Position numbers and translations under genes: made by a program | Notes under the pieces: model-generated | The model's input: the letters and a program-made list of their open reading frames with translations, nothing else | The model's database searches: none | Told to the model about the DNA's origin: nothing | Assembly: GCF_041146795.1 (NCBI RefSeq) | Contig: NC_135169.1 | Location: forward strand, 63,922,119-63,986,118 | Length of the DNA stretch: 64,000 nucleotides | DNA from: Maylandia zebra | Lineage: Eukaryota; Chordata; Actinopteri; Cichliformes; Cichlidae | Direction: 5' to 3' | In this document: piece after piece, positions 46,065-55,781 of the stretch | Layout: the number at the start of each line of letters is the position of its first letter | Numbering within the stretch: the first letter of the stretch is position 1

Positions 46065-47578
46065 GTGAAAACCATCACAGGCCACAACACCAAGAAAAGC
46101 ACAGTGGGGGGGACTGTGGAGAAGGCAAACGAACTCAACAACTTCTTCAACAGGTTTGACCAGCCCACAACCCCCCCACCCTCACCCTCACCTTCACTAC
46201 AGAGTCCAATCCCCACTCTCCTACCTCCCTCGCTTCCCCCCCTTCCTGACACCATGACACCCCCCTCCTCCAATCCCTCTCTCAGCAGCAAGACATCTCC
46301 CCCCCTCCCCTCTTCCCAAACATCTCCCAGTGTCACAGTGGATCAGGTCAGGAGACAACTGAGGAAGCTTCGCCCCAGAAAGGCAGCAGGCCCAGACAAG
46401 GTGTGTCCTAGGATGCTAAAGGCGTGTGCTGCTGAACTTGGAGAGCCGCTACAACGAGTCTTCAACCTCAGTCTGCGACTGGGGAGAGTGCCCGCCCTAT
46501 GGAAGACATCCTGCATCGTCCCGGTCCCCAAAAAGAACCGGCCCAATGAGCTGAATGACTTCCGACCGGTGGCACTGACGTCACATCTTATGAAGACTCT
46601 AGAGCGGCTCTTCCTCAACCTCCTCCGACCCCAGGTACAACATGCCCAGGACCCACTACAGTTTGCATACAAGGCGGGTGTCGGAGTGGAGGATGCCATC
46701 CTGTACCTCCTACACAGAGCCCACTCACACCTGGATGGGGGAAAAGGCATGGTCAGGATCCTGTTTCTTGACTTTTCCAGTGCCTTTAATACCATCCGGC
46801 CCTGTATGCTTCAAGAAAAACTGAACAGGATGGAGGTGGACCCCTGCCTGGTGGCTTGGATCTCCGACTACCTCACCGACAGACCACAGTACGTCAGGCT
46901 GAAGGACATCACGTCTGACACAGTGGTCAGCAGCACAGGAGCACCACAGGGAACTGTGCTGTCCCCTCTTCTCTTCACCCTGTACACCTCTGACTTCTGC
47001 TACAACTCTGAATTATGCCACATTCAGAAGTTTGCAGACAACACAGCCATCATGGGGTGTATCTGGGATGATCAGGAAGAGGAGTACAGAAGTCTGGTGA
47101 GGAACTTTGTCGCATGGAGTCACACAAACCACCTGCAACTCAACACCTCAAAGACTAAGGAACTGGTTGTGGACTTCGGGAGGTCTAGAGCAGGTCCACT
47201 GCCGGTTCAGATAGAGGGGGAGGAGGTGGAGGTGGTCAACAAGTACAAGTACCTCGGGCTGTGGGTGGACAATAAACTGGACTGGTCATGCAACACAGAG
47301 CACCTGTATAAAAAAGCCCAAAGCCGACTGTACTTCCTCAGGAGGCTGAGGTCTTTTAACATCTGCAGGAAGCTCCTGAGGATGTTTTACCAGTCGGTGG
47401 TTGCTGGAGTACTTTTCTATGCTGTGGTGTGCTGGGGGAGCAGCACAGCAAAGAAGGACTCATCCAGGCTGGAGAAACTGATCAGGAGGGCTAGCTCTGT
47501 GGTCGGCATGAAGCTGGACACTCTGGTGACAGTGGCAGAGAAAAGGACATTAAAGAAACTGATGGACATTATGGACAA
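46065..47578 (+). pseudogene. Rex1/L2-type LINE: reverse transcriptase with FADN in place of FADD
   Basis: Conserved blocks are PDKVCPRMLKACAAELGEPL, NDFRPVALTSHLMKTLE, ILFLDFSSAFNTI (first catalytic Asp), STGAPQGTVLSPLLFTLYTS and FADNTAIMG at 47031-47057. The usual second Asp of the catalytic pair is Asn (AAC), a single-base change expected to abolish polymerase activity. The frame then reads to MDIMD at 47576, where the nested LINE begins; residues after that up to 47639 belong to the insertion. The C-terminus continues at 52263. Confidence 0.85.
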
Positions 47579-47657
47579 GGCGCTCAGCTCTGTGTATGTG
47601 CCAAGACCAAGAGCTTTCTCTGCTGTGCACAGACTGTGAGAAAAGATCAGGCTGGAT

Positions 47658-48070
47658 CCTGCAGCAGCCACCAGGCCCAGGCTCTTCCAGCAGCCACCAG
47701 GCCCAGGCTCTTCCAGCAGCCACTAGGCCCAGGATCCTCCTGCTCCACCAGGCCCAGGATCCTCCAGCAGCCACCAGGCCCAGGCTCTTCCAGCAGCCAC
47801 CAGGCCCAGGATCCTGCAGCAGCCACCAGGCCCAGGCTCTTCCAGCAGCCACCAGGCCCAGGCTCTTCCAGCAGCCACTAGGCCCAGGATCCTCCTGCTC
47901 CACCAGGCCCAGGATCCTCCAGCAGCCACCAGGCCCAGGCTCTTCCAGCAGCCACTAGGCCCAGGATCCTCCTGCTCCACCAGGCCCAGGATCCTCCAAC
48001 AGCCACCAGGCCCAGGATCTTCCAGCAGCCACTAGGCCCAGGATCCTCCTGCTCCACCAGGCCCAGGAGC
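47658..48070. repeat. 25-26 bp GC-rich tandem array in the 5' region of the complete LINE
   Basis: About 16 copies of a unit such as CCACCAGGCCCAGGCTCTTC followed by CAGCAG. Two variants alternate: CTCTTCCAGCAG and ATCCTCCTGCTC endings, the latter one base shorter. The array ends six bases before the ORF1 start. Frames through it (QQPPGPGSS on +, its antisense on -) are repeat artefacts. Confidence 0.92.
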
Positions 48071-48076
48071 GTTAAG

Positions 48077-48772
48077 ATGCCGCCTAAGAGGAGCAACGTT
48101 AATGAGGAGGAACTGGAGGACATAAAGAAATCCCTAAACTTTATGTCTGAAGAAATAACAACAATTTCAAAACAACAAAAACTGATACTCAATTTAATGG
48201 ATGATATTAAAGAACTAAGAAGGCAGAGCGAGGAAAAGGACAAGAAGATTGCTATGCTGGAAGGACGGGTGTCAGATCTGGAACAATATTCAAGAGTAAA
48301 TGATGTGATAGTGACAGGACTGGAAACCAAGCATCAGACATACGCACGGGTAGCAGCAGCAGAGAGAGGGGAGCCACCCGAGCAAGAGCTACGCTCTTTG
48401 GAAGAGCAGGTAATGGCCTTCTTTAAAAGCAAAGGTATAGAAATGGACAGTAAAAATATTGAGGGATGCCATCCTCTTCCGAGAAAAAATCAAATACCTG
48501 CCATTATCATTCGTTTTGTTAATAGAAAACAGAAAAAAGAACTGCTCAAGCAAGGAAGAAAGCTAAAAGGTACAAATGTTTATTTAAATGAACACCTAAT
48601 CAAGAAAAATGCAGACATTGCAAGACAAGCAAGAATATTAAGAAAACAGAAGAAAATACAGTCAACTTGGACGTCAGACTGTAAAATATTCATTAAGTTA
48701 AATGGAACACCAGAGCAGGCTAAGGTTCTAGTCATCAAAGAGATGACGGAACTAGAAAAATATAACCGATAA
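48077..48772 (+). CDS. LINE ORF1 protein, coiled coil plus RNA-binding region
   Basis: 231 aa starting MPPKRSNVNEEELEDI. Residues ~10-75 have heptad-like Leu/Ile spacing with many Lys/Glu (LNLMDDIKELRRQSEEKDKK), ending in LEGRVSDLEQYSRVNDVIVT, the junction usual between coiled coil and RRM-like core in L1-type ORF1 proteins. Residues ~100-220 hold IEGCHPLPRKNQIPAIIIRF and NVYLNEHLIKKNADIARQAR, typical of the transposase_22/RNA-binding core. Expected role: RNA-binding trimer that coats element RNA and acts as a nucleic-acid chaperone. The start is the first ATG after the tandem array. The next ORF begins 53 bp downstream. Confidence 0.85.
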   Translation: MPPKRSNVNEEELEDIKKSLNFMSEEITTISKQQKLILNLMDDIKELRRQSEEKDKKIAMLEGRVSDLEQYSRVNDVIVTGLETKHQTYARVAAAERGEPPEQELRSLEEQVMAFFKSKGIEMDSKNIEGCHPLPRKNQIPAIIIRFVNRKQKKELLKQGRKLKGTNVYLNEHLIKKNADIARQARILRKQKKIQSTWTSDCKIFIKLNGTPEQAKVLVIKEMTELEKYNR

Positions 48773-48825
48773 ATGCAAAGCAGTGCTAAATATGATGTGA
48801 CCGTCCAAGTGCACAACCAACGCAG

Positions 48826-51800
48826 ATGTCTGACAATTTTCAACTAACAACTCATATAGATATTGAAAATAAGACATTGATGTATGACAGCAACATAGAT
48901 CCTGATTGTAATTTCTTTAACAATAAGACAAATGAATGCAATTATTATACAAATGAGCAACTTAAAAAGGAATTCAAGGTAGAACAGGGTATAACAATGG
49001 TTCACTTTAATAGTCGAAGCTTATATGCAAACTTTCAATCCATCAAAGACTACATAACACAGTTTGAACAGCCATTCAATGTGATAGCCATATCGGAGAC
49101 CTGGATAACTCCTGGAAAAGAAGAAGACTTTAAAATAAATGGATATGAATTCCTTCATGTAGACAGGATCAACAAGAAAGGAGGTGGGGTGGCACTTTAC
49201 ATTGATAAAAACCTAAAGTACAAAAGAATGGGAAGAATGACAACTGTTATTGATGGAGTGATGGAATGTTTATCAGTGGAAATAATTATAGAAAAAAGGA
49301 AAAACCTAATTGTCAGTTGTATATATAGAACACCAGGATCTAAGATTGAGATATTTAAGGATAATATGGAGGACTTATTTACAAATATAAATCAGAAAAG
49401 AATGTTTATTTGTGGGGACTTTAATATTGACTTATTGAATCCAAATCATAATAAGAGTACAGAAGAATTTATTGATTCCATGTACAGCATCGGTTTATTT
49501 CCACTGATAACAAGACCGACCAGAATAACATCTCATTGTGCAACTCTATTAGATAATATATTTACAAATATAATAGAAGGAAAGATAAAAAGTGGGCTGT
49601 TAATCAATGATATAAGTGACCATTTACCAGTCTTTGCATCGTATAATTGCCATTATAAAGTGAACAACGATGGACATAAGATTATTTACAAAAGAATAAG
49701 AACAGAGAAGACCTTAAATTGTCTTAGAAATGAACTTTTAAAGCAAGATTGGAATATTGTATATGAACAAACAGAAGTTAATAAAGCTTACGAAGGATTT
49801 TTAAGAACATTTAACACATTACTTGATAAAAACTGCCCAGTAATTGAAATCAATAGGAAACACAACTATGCAGGAAGACCATGGATGACAAAAGGACTAC
49901 AAAATGCCAGCAAAAAAAAGAATACCTTATATCGAGAATTCATAAAAAAGAGAACAATAGGAACTGAAATGAAGTATAAAACTTACAAAAATAAATTAAC
50001 TAATATAATGAGATCCTGTAAAAGAGAGTATTACATTAAAAGGTTAGAACACAATAAAGATAACACAAGAGATATATGGAATGTATTAAACAGAATAATC
50101 AAAAATGAATCAAGGAATAATGATTACCCTGGGTACTTTATAGAAGGGACAAGAAGTATTAATAACATGGAGGAGATAGTAAATGGCTTTAATGAATTCT
50201 TCGTAAACATAGGGCCAAAACTGGCAGAAGAAATAAAGGTTGATGGAATAGAAAGGGACACTGGTGAAAATATTGAAAGGAATAGTAGCTCAATGTTTTT
50301 AAGAGCAGTGGAAGAGAAAGAGATTTATGACATGGTTAGAGGACTTAAGAACAAAACCAGTACAGACTGGAATGATATTGATATGGTAACGGTAAAGACA
50401 GTTATTGATGGTATCGTAAAACCATTAAAATATATATTCAACTTGTCGTTTCAAAAAGGAGTTTTTCCACAAAAAATGAAAGTTGCTAAAGTTATTCCCA
50501 TTTACAAAACCGGTGAAAGACATCATTTTACAAACTATAGACCAGTGTCAATACTCTCCCAGTTCTCTAAGATACTGGAAAAACTCTTCATAAAAAGATT
50601 TGACAGTTTTGTGGAAAAATATGAATTAATGACAGATAGTCAGTATGGGTTCAGAAGCAACAGATCAACAGCTTTGGCACTGATAGATTTAATGGAAAAG
50701 ATAACGGAATGTATGGATAATAAGAGGTATGCGCTCGGAGTTTTCTTAGATCTAAAGAAGGCGTTTGATACTGTTAATCATGAAATTCTATTAAAAAAAC
50801 TGGAAAAGTACGGGTTTAGGGGAGTGGTTTTGGAATGGTTAAAAAGCTATGTAGGGAATAGGCAACAATATGTACAAATAAATGAATATAAATCTAATTT
50901 GATGGATATAGCTTGTGGAGTACCTCAAGGTTCAGTACTGGGTCCAAAAATGTTTATTATGTACTTAAATGATATCTGCAGAGTATCGGAGATTTTAAAG
51001 TTTGTAATATTTGCAGATGACACAAATATACTGTGTGCAGGTGGGGAATTGCCACAGGTTTTGGAAATGATCACACAGGAATTAACGATATTAAAGAAGT
51101 GGTTTGATATAAATAAATTATCATTGAATCTCGATAAAACCAAATTTATGTTGTTTGGAAACCAAAAGAAAAACATCGAAGTAGAAATATGTGTTGACAA
51201 TGTATATTTAGAAAGAGTAAATGAAATAAAATTTCTTGGGGTGATCATTGACCACAAGCTCTGTTGGAAGCCACACATTACTTATGTTCGGGAGAAATTG
51301 GCACGGGGCATTGCCGTCCTGGGAAAAGCAAAGCATATGTTGGATCAGAAAGCACTGCACATTTTATACTGTGCTTTACTACTGCCATATATGAGCTACT
51401 GTGTAGAGGTCTGGGGAAACACATACAAAAGTAACACACAAACAATAACTATAATACAGAAAAGGGCCATTAGATTAATAAATAATGTAGGGTACAGGGA
51501 CCATACAAATGCACTCTTTGTCAAAATGCAAGCTATTAAATTCCAAGACTTGGTGAAGCTTAAAACAGCGCAAATAATGTATAAAGTCAGAAATAAATTG
51601 CTTCCCAAAGAAATCTGTAAATTGTTCATAGAAAGAGAAGGTGGGTATAACTTAAGAGGGAAATGGAATTTAAAAATACAAAGTGCTAGAACAACTTTAA
51701 GAACTATGTCAATCTCAATTGCAGGAGTTAAATTATGGAACAGTCTAACAGAAGAAATAAAAGACAGTCAAAACATAAAACAGTTTAAAGTAAAATATAA

Positions 51801-51858
51801 AAACCTAATTTTAAATAAGTATAAGAATGAAGAAAACGGGGTTAACCCAGGATGGTAA
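48826..51858 (+). CDS. LINE ORF2 protein, AP endonuclease and reverse transcriptase, intact
   Basis: 1010 aa, open throughout. The endonuclease domain, residues ~55-280, shows MVHFNSRSLYANF, AISETWITPGKEEDF, KGGGVALYIDKNL, FICGDFNIDLLNP and ISDHLPVFAS. The reverse transcriptase, residues ~480-800, shows YRPVSILSQFSKILEKLF, GVFLDLKKAFDTVNH (first catalytic Asp), GVPQGSVLGPKMFIMYLNDI and VIFADDTNILC (catalytic Asp pair, residues ~731-732). The C-terminus has LLPYMSYCVEVWGNTYKSN and GVKLWNSLTEEIKD. All catalytic residues I can place are present. Expected reaction: nicking of target DNA and copying of element RNA from the nick. L2-like clade is my best reading; a CR1-type relative is possible. 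Confidence 0.9.
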   Translation: MSDNFQLTTHIDIENKTLMYDSNIDPDCNFFNNKTNECNYYTNEQLKKEFKVEQGITMVHFNSRSLYANFQSIKDYITQFEQPFNVIAISETWITPGKEEDFKINGYEFLHVDRINKKGGGVALYIDKNLKYKRMGRMTTVIDGVMECLSVEIIIEKRKNLIVSCIYRTPGSKIEIFKDNMEDLFTNINQKRMFICGDFNIDLLNPNHNKSTEEFIDSMYSIGLFPLITRPTRITSHCATLLDNIFTNIIEGKIKSGLLINDISDHLPVFASYNCHYKVNNDGHKIIYKRIRTEKTLNCLRNELLKQDWNIVYEQTEVNKAYEGFLRTFNTLLDKNCPVIEINRKHNYAGRPWMTKGLQNASKKKNTLYREFIKKRTIGTEMKYKTYKNKLTNIMRSCKREYYIKRLEHNKDNTRDIWNVLNRIIKNESRNNDYPGYFIEGTRSINNMEEIVNGFNEFFVNIGPKLAEEIKVDGIERDTGENIERNSSSMFLRAVEEKEIYDMVRGLKNKTSTDWNDIDMVTVKTVIDGIVKPLKYIFNLSFQKGVFPQKMKVAKVIPIYKTGERHHFTNYRPVSILSQFSKILEKLFIKRFDSFVEKYELMTDSQYGFRSNRSTALALIDLMEKITECMDNKRYALGVFLDLKKAFDTVNHEILLKKLEKYGFRGVVLEWLKSYVGNRQQYVQINEYKSNLMDIACGVPQGSVLGPKMFIMYLNDICRVSEILKFVIFADDTNILCAGGELPQVLEMITQELTILKKWFDINKLSLNLDKTKFMLFGNQKKNIEVEICVDNVYLERVNEIKFLGVIIDHKLCWKPHITYVREKLARGIAVLGKAKHMLDQKALHILYCALLLPYMSYCVEVWGNTYKSNTQTITIIQKRAIRLINNVGYRDHTNALFVKMQAIKFQDLVKLKTAQIMYKVRNKLLPKEICKLFIEREGGYNLRGKWNLKIQSARTTLRTMSISIAGVKLWNSLTEEIKDSQNIKQFKVKYKNLILNKYKNEENGVNPGW

Positions 51859-52262
51859 TGTTGCTGGTAATGGTGTTGCGGTTCTTTTTTGGTTGTTTTT
51901 TTGTTTTGTTTTGGTTTGTTGTTTTTCCATAACTTGTGTATCTGCAAATATACACATTCTGTATTTTTCATATGAAAGAAACTATACTGTGGTGGGGCTT
52001 GCTAATTTCTTGTTTTTGATTTATGTATGTTATGTTTTGTTTTACTTCATATGTTTATATGTTTCATATGTTGTTTGTTTAATTTAAGACAAAAAAAAAT
52101 TAAATGAATGAGAGGTAAAACTTGAGGGGGTAGGGACAAATAAGTAAATACTTCAGCCTACTCCTTTTCAAACAAATAATGGAATGATATTTTGTAATGA
52201 TTGTGAAGGCACATGTTTGAAATGTTTGAAATAAAAATGAACTGAACTGAACTGAACTGAAC

Positions 52263-52457
52263 AATGCCAGGCATCCTCTGCACACGGCCATTAACAACCA
52301 GAAGAGTCTGTTCAGTGACAGGTTGCTTCTCCCAAAGACAAGAACTAACAGACTTAAAAACTCCTTTGTCCCACACGCCATCAGACTGTTTAACTCCTCT
52401 CTGGAGGGGAGAGGGAGGGGAAACAGGAGGACAAAGGAGGGAACAACTAAGCTGTAG
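52263..52457 (+). pseudogene. Rex1/L2-type LINE: C-terminal tail of ORF2
   Basis: The frame reads NARHPLHTAINNQKSLFSDR, then NSFVPHAIRLFN, and stops at 52455-52457. This is the typical end of Rex1/L2-type ORF2. It joins LMDIMD at 47576 in frame once the nested LINE and one ACAA copy are disregarded. The 3' untranslated region 52458-52746 ends in a pentanucleotide tail. Confidence 0.85.
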
Positions 52458-52990
52458 TGCCTCTTCACCTCACTGTACAATACCTTGTGCAATACTTTTG
52501 TAAATAGTCAACAGTGCAATAGACTCAATACTTGAAATGTGCAATTCACTTGTATTTTTATTTTTATTCCTATTTATTCTATTTATCCCCTTCGTATATT
52601 TTATTTATATTGTCTCTGTATTTATATATATGTGTGTGTGTATAACTCTGTAACTTCTGTCGGTGCTGTGCTTTTTTGGAAATCGAATTTCCCAGAGGAA
52701 CCCACCCGAGGGATTAATAAAGTTCTATCTTATCTTATCTTATCTCTTATAACGAGGACCATCATCAGAGCAGCTCAGACTCCAGGACTGATCATTGTTT
52801 CCAAACACACAGTCATCACTGCCTCCTTTCCTTCTGATGCTTCTGTAACTCACTGATATATAAACGCTTCCTCTCCACTCGACCTCCCAGTAACAGCGAC
52901 CAGTCAGACCATTTCTACACAGCAGGTGAGGATAAAAACCATCAAATCTGTCTGGATGATCAGGATATGACTGAACCTCCTCCACACAAT

Positions 52991-53249
52991 GTGCCTCAAT
53001 GTTATTGATATTATTATTATCATTATTATATAATAACAAAACCTTTATAATAAAACCACTAAAAACCTTTATTCTAGCGCAACTTGTAAGCGAACTTGAC
53101 TTTCAAAATAAAAGCACAAAGCACCAAAACGTTGACTACAAAAAACAAACAGTAATGTACAGCTTAAACAATTTACAATCATGACATAGATCTTGACAAG
53201 ATAAAGAAATAATCCAAATTATATACAATGTCATCATGCCAACAGTTAC
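52991..53249. other. junction sequence between the SPRY relic and the right arm
   Basis: It begins with CAATGTTATTGATATTATTA, the same LINE-tail sequence as at 13068 and inverted at 60030. AT-rich sequence follows without a frame, up to the arm edge at 53250. It may be the tail of a retro-insertion that removed the upstream part of the SPRY exon. Confidence 0.5.
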
Positions 53250-53404
53250 AACATCGATGGAGGATCTGTGTAAGCGCTGAGGATCGTCCTGATGGACAGA
53301 ACAGAAGGAGAGTGAGACACGTGAAGATATACTAAACAACACTGTGACATGAACTGAGCCACACACAGTTTGATTCACAGGTGATTGACACATTATTTGA
53401 CCAC

Positions 53405-54306
53405 AAGTGTCTGTGAAGGTTCTCAGTCATCCAGGTCATCGTAGTCAAAGGAGAAGAGTCACAGAAAAGAAGATCAGACACCAGCGAGGGAGGATAAGAA
53501 GGACAGACGCAACAACATTGTCATCCCCTATGTAGCCGGAGTATCAGAAAAACTCAGGGGAGTTTTCTCCAAGCATGACATCCTGGTGCATTTCAGACCC
53601 AGCAACACGCTCAGACAGAAACTGGTTCACCCGAAAGATAAAACGCCAAAACACAGACTTAACAACGTGGTGTATGCTGTACAGTGCAGCGAAGAATGCC
53701 CAGACCTCTACATTGGAGAGACCAAACAGCCACTTCACAAGCGCATGGCACAACATAGAAGAGCCACCTCCACATGACAAGACTCAGCAGTCCATCTGCA
53801 TCTTAAGGATAAAGGACACTCTTTCGAGGATGCCAATGTTCACATTTTGGGCAGAGAGGACAGATGGTTTGAAAGAGGAGTGAAAGAAGCCATCTATGTC
53901 CACTGTGAGCGACCATCTTTGAACAGAGGCGGGGTTTACGACACCAACTCTCTGCCATCTATAATCCAGTTTTGAGATCCCTTCCCAGACGCCTTAACGT
54001 CCACTCACATCCTGGGCCATCTGATCTCAGGAATTCGCATGATAAGGTGGGGCCAGGTTTCACAATGAACCCACCCGAAACTCTGGCTGATTGGGACCCA
54101 CACCCAGTTTCACACCTTGGCTCAGGCGATTAGAGGATCATCAGGGGGTCCTTTTGTCCCTCTGTGGGGGGTCACTCCCACTAGGTTTATATCTGGGACT
54201 CTCCACCATTTGACCTTAGAACTGAAGAAGCTTCTCGGATGAGAGGTGAAACGTCTTCAAGTAACTTAAAGAAGTCCAGACGCTTTTCTTTGCAAGCTCC
54301 TTTGAC
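53405..54306 (+). mobile_element. 5'-truncated Penelope-like element in the right arm
   Basis: It is flanked by a 10-bp direct repeat ATTTGACCAC (53395-53404 and 54307-54316) and absent from the matching site in the left arm (near 32813). It encodes a GIY-YIG domain (53470-53975). The 3' region contains CTGAAGAAGCTTCTCGGATG, typical of fish Penelope/Neptune elements. The first ~50 bp (GTCTGTGAAGGTTCTCAGTC and on to GTCAAAGGAG) looks like an inverted copy of the normal 3' terminus. The last bases CTCCTTTGAC are the reverse complement of GTCAAAGGAG. Confidence 0.85.
53470..53975 (+). pseudogene. Penelope-like GIY-YIG endonuclease domain with one in-frame stop
   Basis: The frame reads NNIVIPYVAGVSEKLRGVF and LVHFRPSNTLRQKLVHPKDK. 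The endonuclease core VVYAVQCSEECPDLYIGET and HKRMAQHRRA follows, where Y-x-V and YIGET are the GIY-YIG signature. A TGA at 53775-53777 interrupts. The same frame continues DSAVHLHLKDKGHSF, ILGREDRWFERGVKEAI and YVHCERPSLNRGGVYDTN to the stop at 53973-53975. It has a CX(5)C-like pair in CSEEC. The reverse transcriptase part is missing by truncation. Confidence 0.88.
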
Positions 54307-55479
54307 ATTTGACCACGAGCAATCTTTTCTGGTTTGACGCCGTCTTTGTAGCCAGAAACCAGCTCTCTCCTCGGCTTCCTCCACTACACGCTTCCCCCAC
54401 GCCAGTCTCCTCCGTCACTATAAAGGGGAGAGTCATGAGCTCCATCACCCTCACCTGTGCCGTCCAATGTCCCGCCACCAGCCTCCACTGCAGCAGGCCA
54501 GAGACCACACCCCTGCCACAATAAGTAAAAGTATATCCTTGCTGTACCCTTAATGCTAAATGTGCTAAATTAACCGCTGCCTTTGCCCCTTTGGGATTAT
54601 TCTTATGTCACTGGGATGTTGACCTTTGACCTTCACATTAGAGAGATGGGCAGACATAATTAGTGTATGAATTTTAAAGTAACAGGTAATAAAGAGAGTG
54701 TAGTAAATGTAGTCAGGTTTATTACTCTGTATCACACATGAGTGCCCGAGGGAGGCGGGGCTGACTGGGGAGACACAGGAAACAGAGAGACAGGGCTGAC
54801 TCGACATGAAACGATGAAACGTGGGACACGGGAACAGAAACTAAACACAGGCTGAAATGAACACTGAGGGAGGGAGAAATAAGATTACTGAGAGCCTGAT
54901 AAATACGAAGAACAAAAACCAAGAAAAACAAGAGTCAAAGAAAACCAAAAACACAAAGCATTGGGCCAGGACCCACTGCTGTGACATTTATATGTGATAA
55001 AAACATTAAAAACTGCTCAGATGTTGAAATCTTTCTACGTATACTTTAGGTTCAGCTCTCCAGCCTGGCATTTGGTTAAGCATGATTCAAACATTTGATT
55101 TTGTTTAACTGGTTTTAATTATAGTTACTTTTTGTGAACATTTGTTGCAGCATTTAAAAATACATCATTTATTTTCAAACTTTTATTTGATTTAGAGCAT
55201 CATGTTTGACCAACGTAAATGTTTTAATTTCATATAAAATAACTGAAGCAGTGAATTAAATATCTGAAATCTTTCCTTCCTTAAAAGTTATAATCCTACT
55301 TAAGTTATAGTGCAAACGCTTAAGCAACAAATATACTTAATGCTAATTAATTAATATTTCCCTTTGATGTTGCAACTATGCGGTCACTTCTGTCTTTAAA
55401 CAAAATAATATTTTCCAGTTACAGAAATCATGAAGTCCAAACTAAAGTGCTACTGTTGCTATATGCATTTTATATAAAT

Positions 55480-55781
55480 CATGGATGATGGTCCTGACAT
55501 GAAGGAAGAGAAAGTTACAGGTTGCATCCTTTGACTTTGTCTCCGTGCCTTTGGGCGATTTTCAGAAGGACAGATGTTTCTGTTCAATTCTTAAATCAAT
55601 TTTTTCAAACACAAACACTATTTTAAAGCTTCTAGAGAGTAAAGTATTAATGATAATTATAATAACAATAATAAAAACAAAAGCTCTCAGATCCATCAAA
55701 CCAAGCAGCAGAAAGAACAATAACTGAAGAGAAAACTTTAACCTTGTAGACTTCATTATGTTCCAGCTGCTCTACAGACGC
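55480..55781. repeat. 302-bp segment present in the right arm only
   Basis: In the left arm the flanking sequences meet directly at 31644 (GGTCACA to TTTATATAAAATG). Here they are separated by this block, which has no recognised transposon ends. It is either a deletion from the left arm or an insertion in the right arm. A short open frame crossing it on - has no recognised motif. Confidence 0.7.

Larger units (their letters stand above)
47579..52260 (+). mobile_element. structurally complete L2-type LINE with two intact ORFs
   Basis: It is flanked by ACAA (47575-47578 and 52261-52264). It has a 5' region of about 500 bp that includes a GC-rich tandem array, ORF1 (48077-48772), ORF2 (48826-51858), a 3' region and an (ACTGA)n tail at about 52236-52260. 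Both frames are open end to end. It lies inside the C-terminal coding part of an older LINE. Completeness and intact frames suggest a young copy; activity cannot be judged from sequence alone. Confidence 0.88.
44651..52746 (+). mobile_element. Rex1/L2-type LINE, inserted in the SPRY exon, itself interrupted by a second LINE
   Basis: It begins ACAAGATGGCGCTGG-like at 44658 and ends with AATAAAGTTC and a (TATCT)n tail at 52716-52746, flanked by TTAT (44647-44650 and 52747-52750). Coding blocks are the endonuclease (44804-~46060), reverse transcriptase (46065-47578) and C-terminal tail (52263-52457). Between the last two lies a complete LINE (47579-52260). Without it this element is about 3.4 kb. 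Clade is judged from the endonuclease and tail motifs. Confidence 0.85.
44439..52990 (-). pseudogene. B30.2 (PRY-SPRY) terminal exon split by nested LINEs
   Basis: On the minus strand, 52990-52747 reads VQSYPDHPDRFDGFYPHLLC, GLTGRCYWEVEW and SWSLSCSDDGPRY. It resumes at 44646 with NRQTSIS, AAVYVDCPAGTLSFYRVSSD, FTQTLYPGFRLW and ASVSLC, with the stop at 44439-44441. The order and the GRCYWEVEW, AGTLSFY and PLYPGF-type motifs are those of the B30.2 domain that ends fish TRIM and NLRC3-like immune proteins. The two halves join in frame across the TTAT target duplication (GPRY-NRQTS). The N-terminal PRY part is missing: at about 52988 the sequence changes to a LINE-type tail. No partner exons were found, so the parent gene is not known. 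Confidence 0.82.

Noticed and set aside
47658-48070. CRISPR-like array of short repeats
   Set aside because: Units are contiguous without unique spacers, and the setting is a vertebrate LINE.
47596-48330. Proline/glutamine-rich open frames on + and glycine/tryptophan-rich frames on -
   Set aside because: They are translations of the 25-26 bp tandem array in the LINE 5' region and have no independent support.
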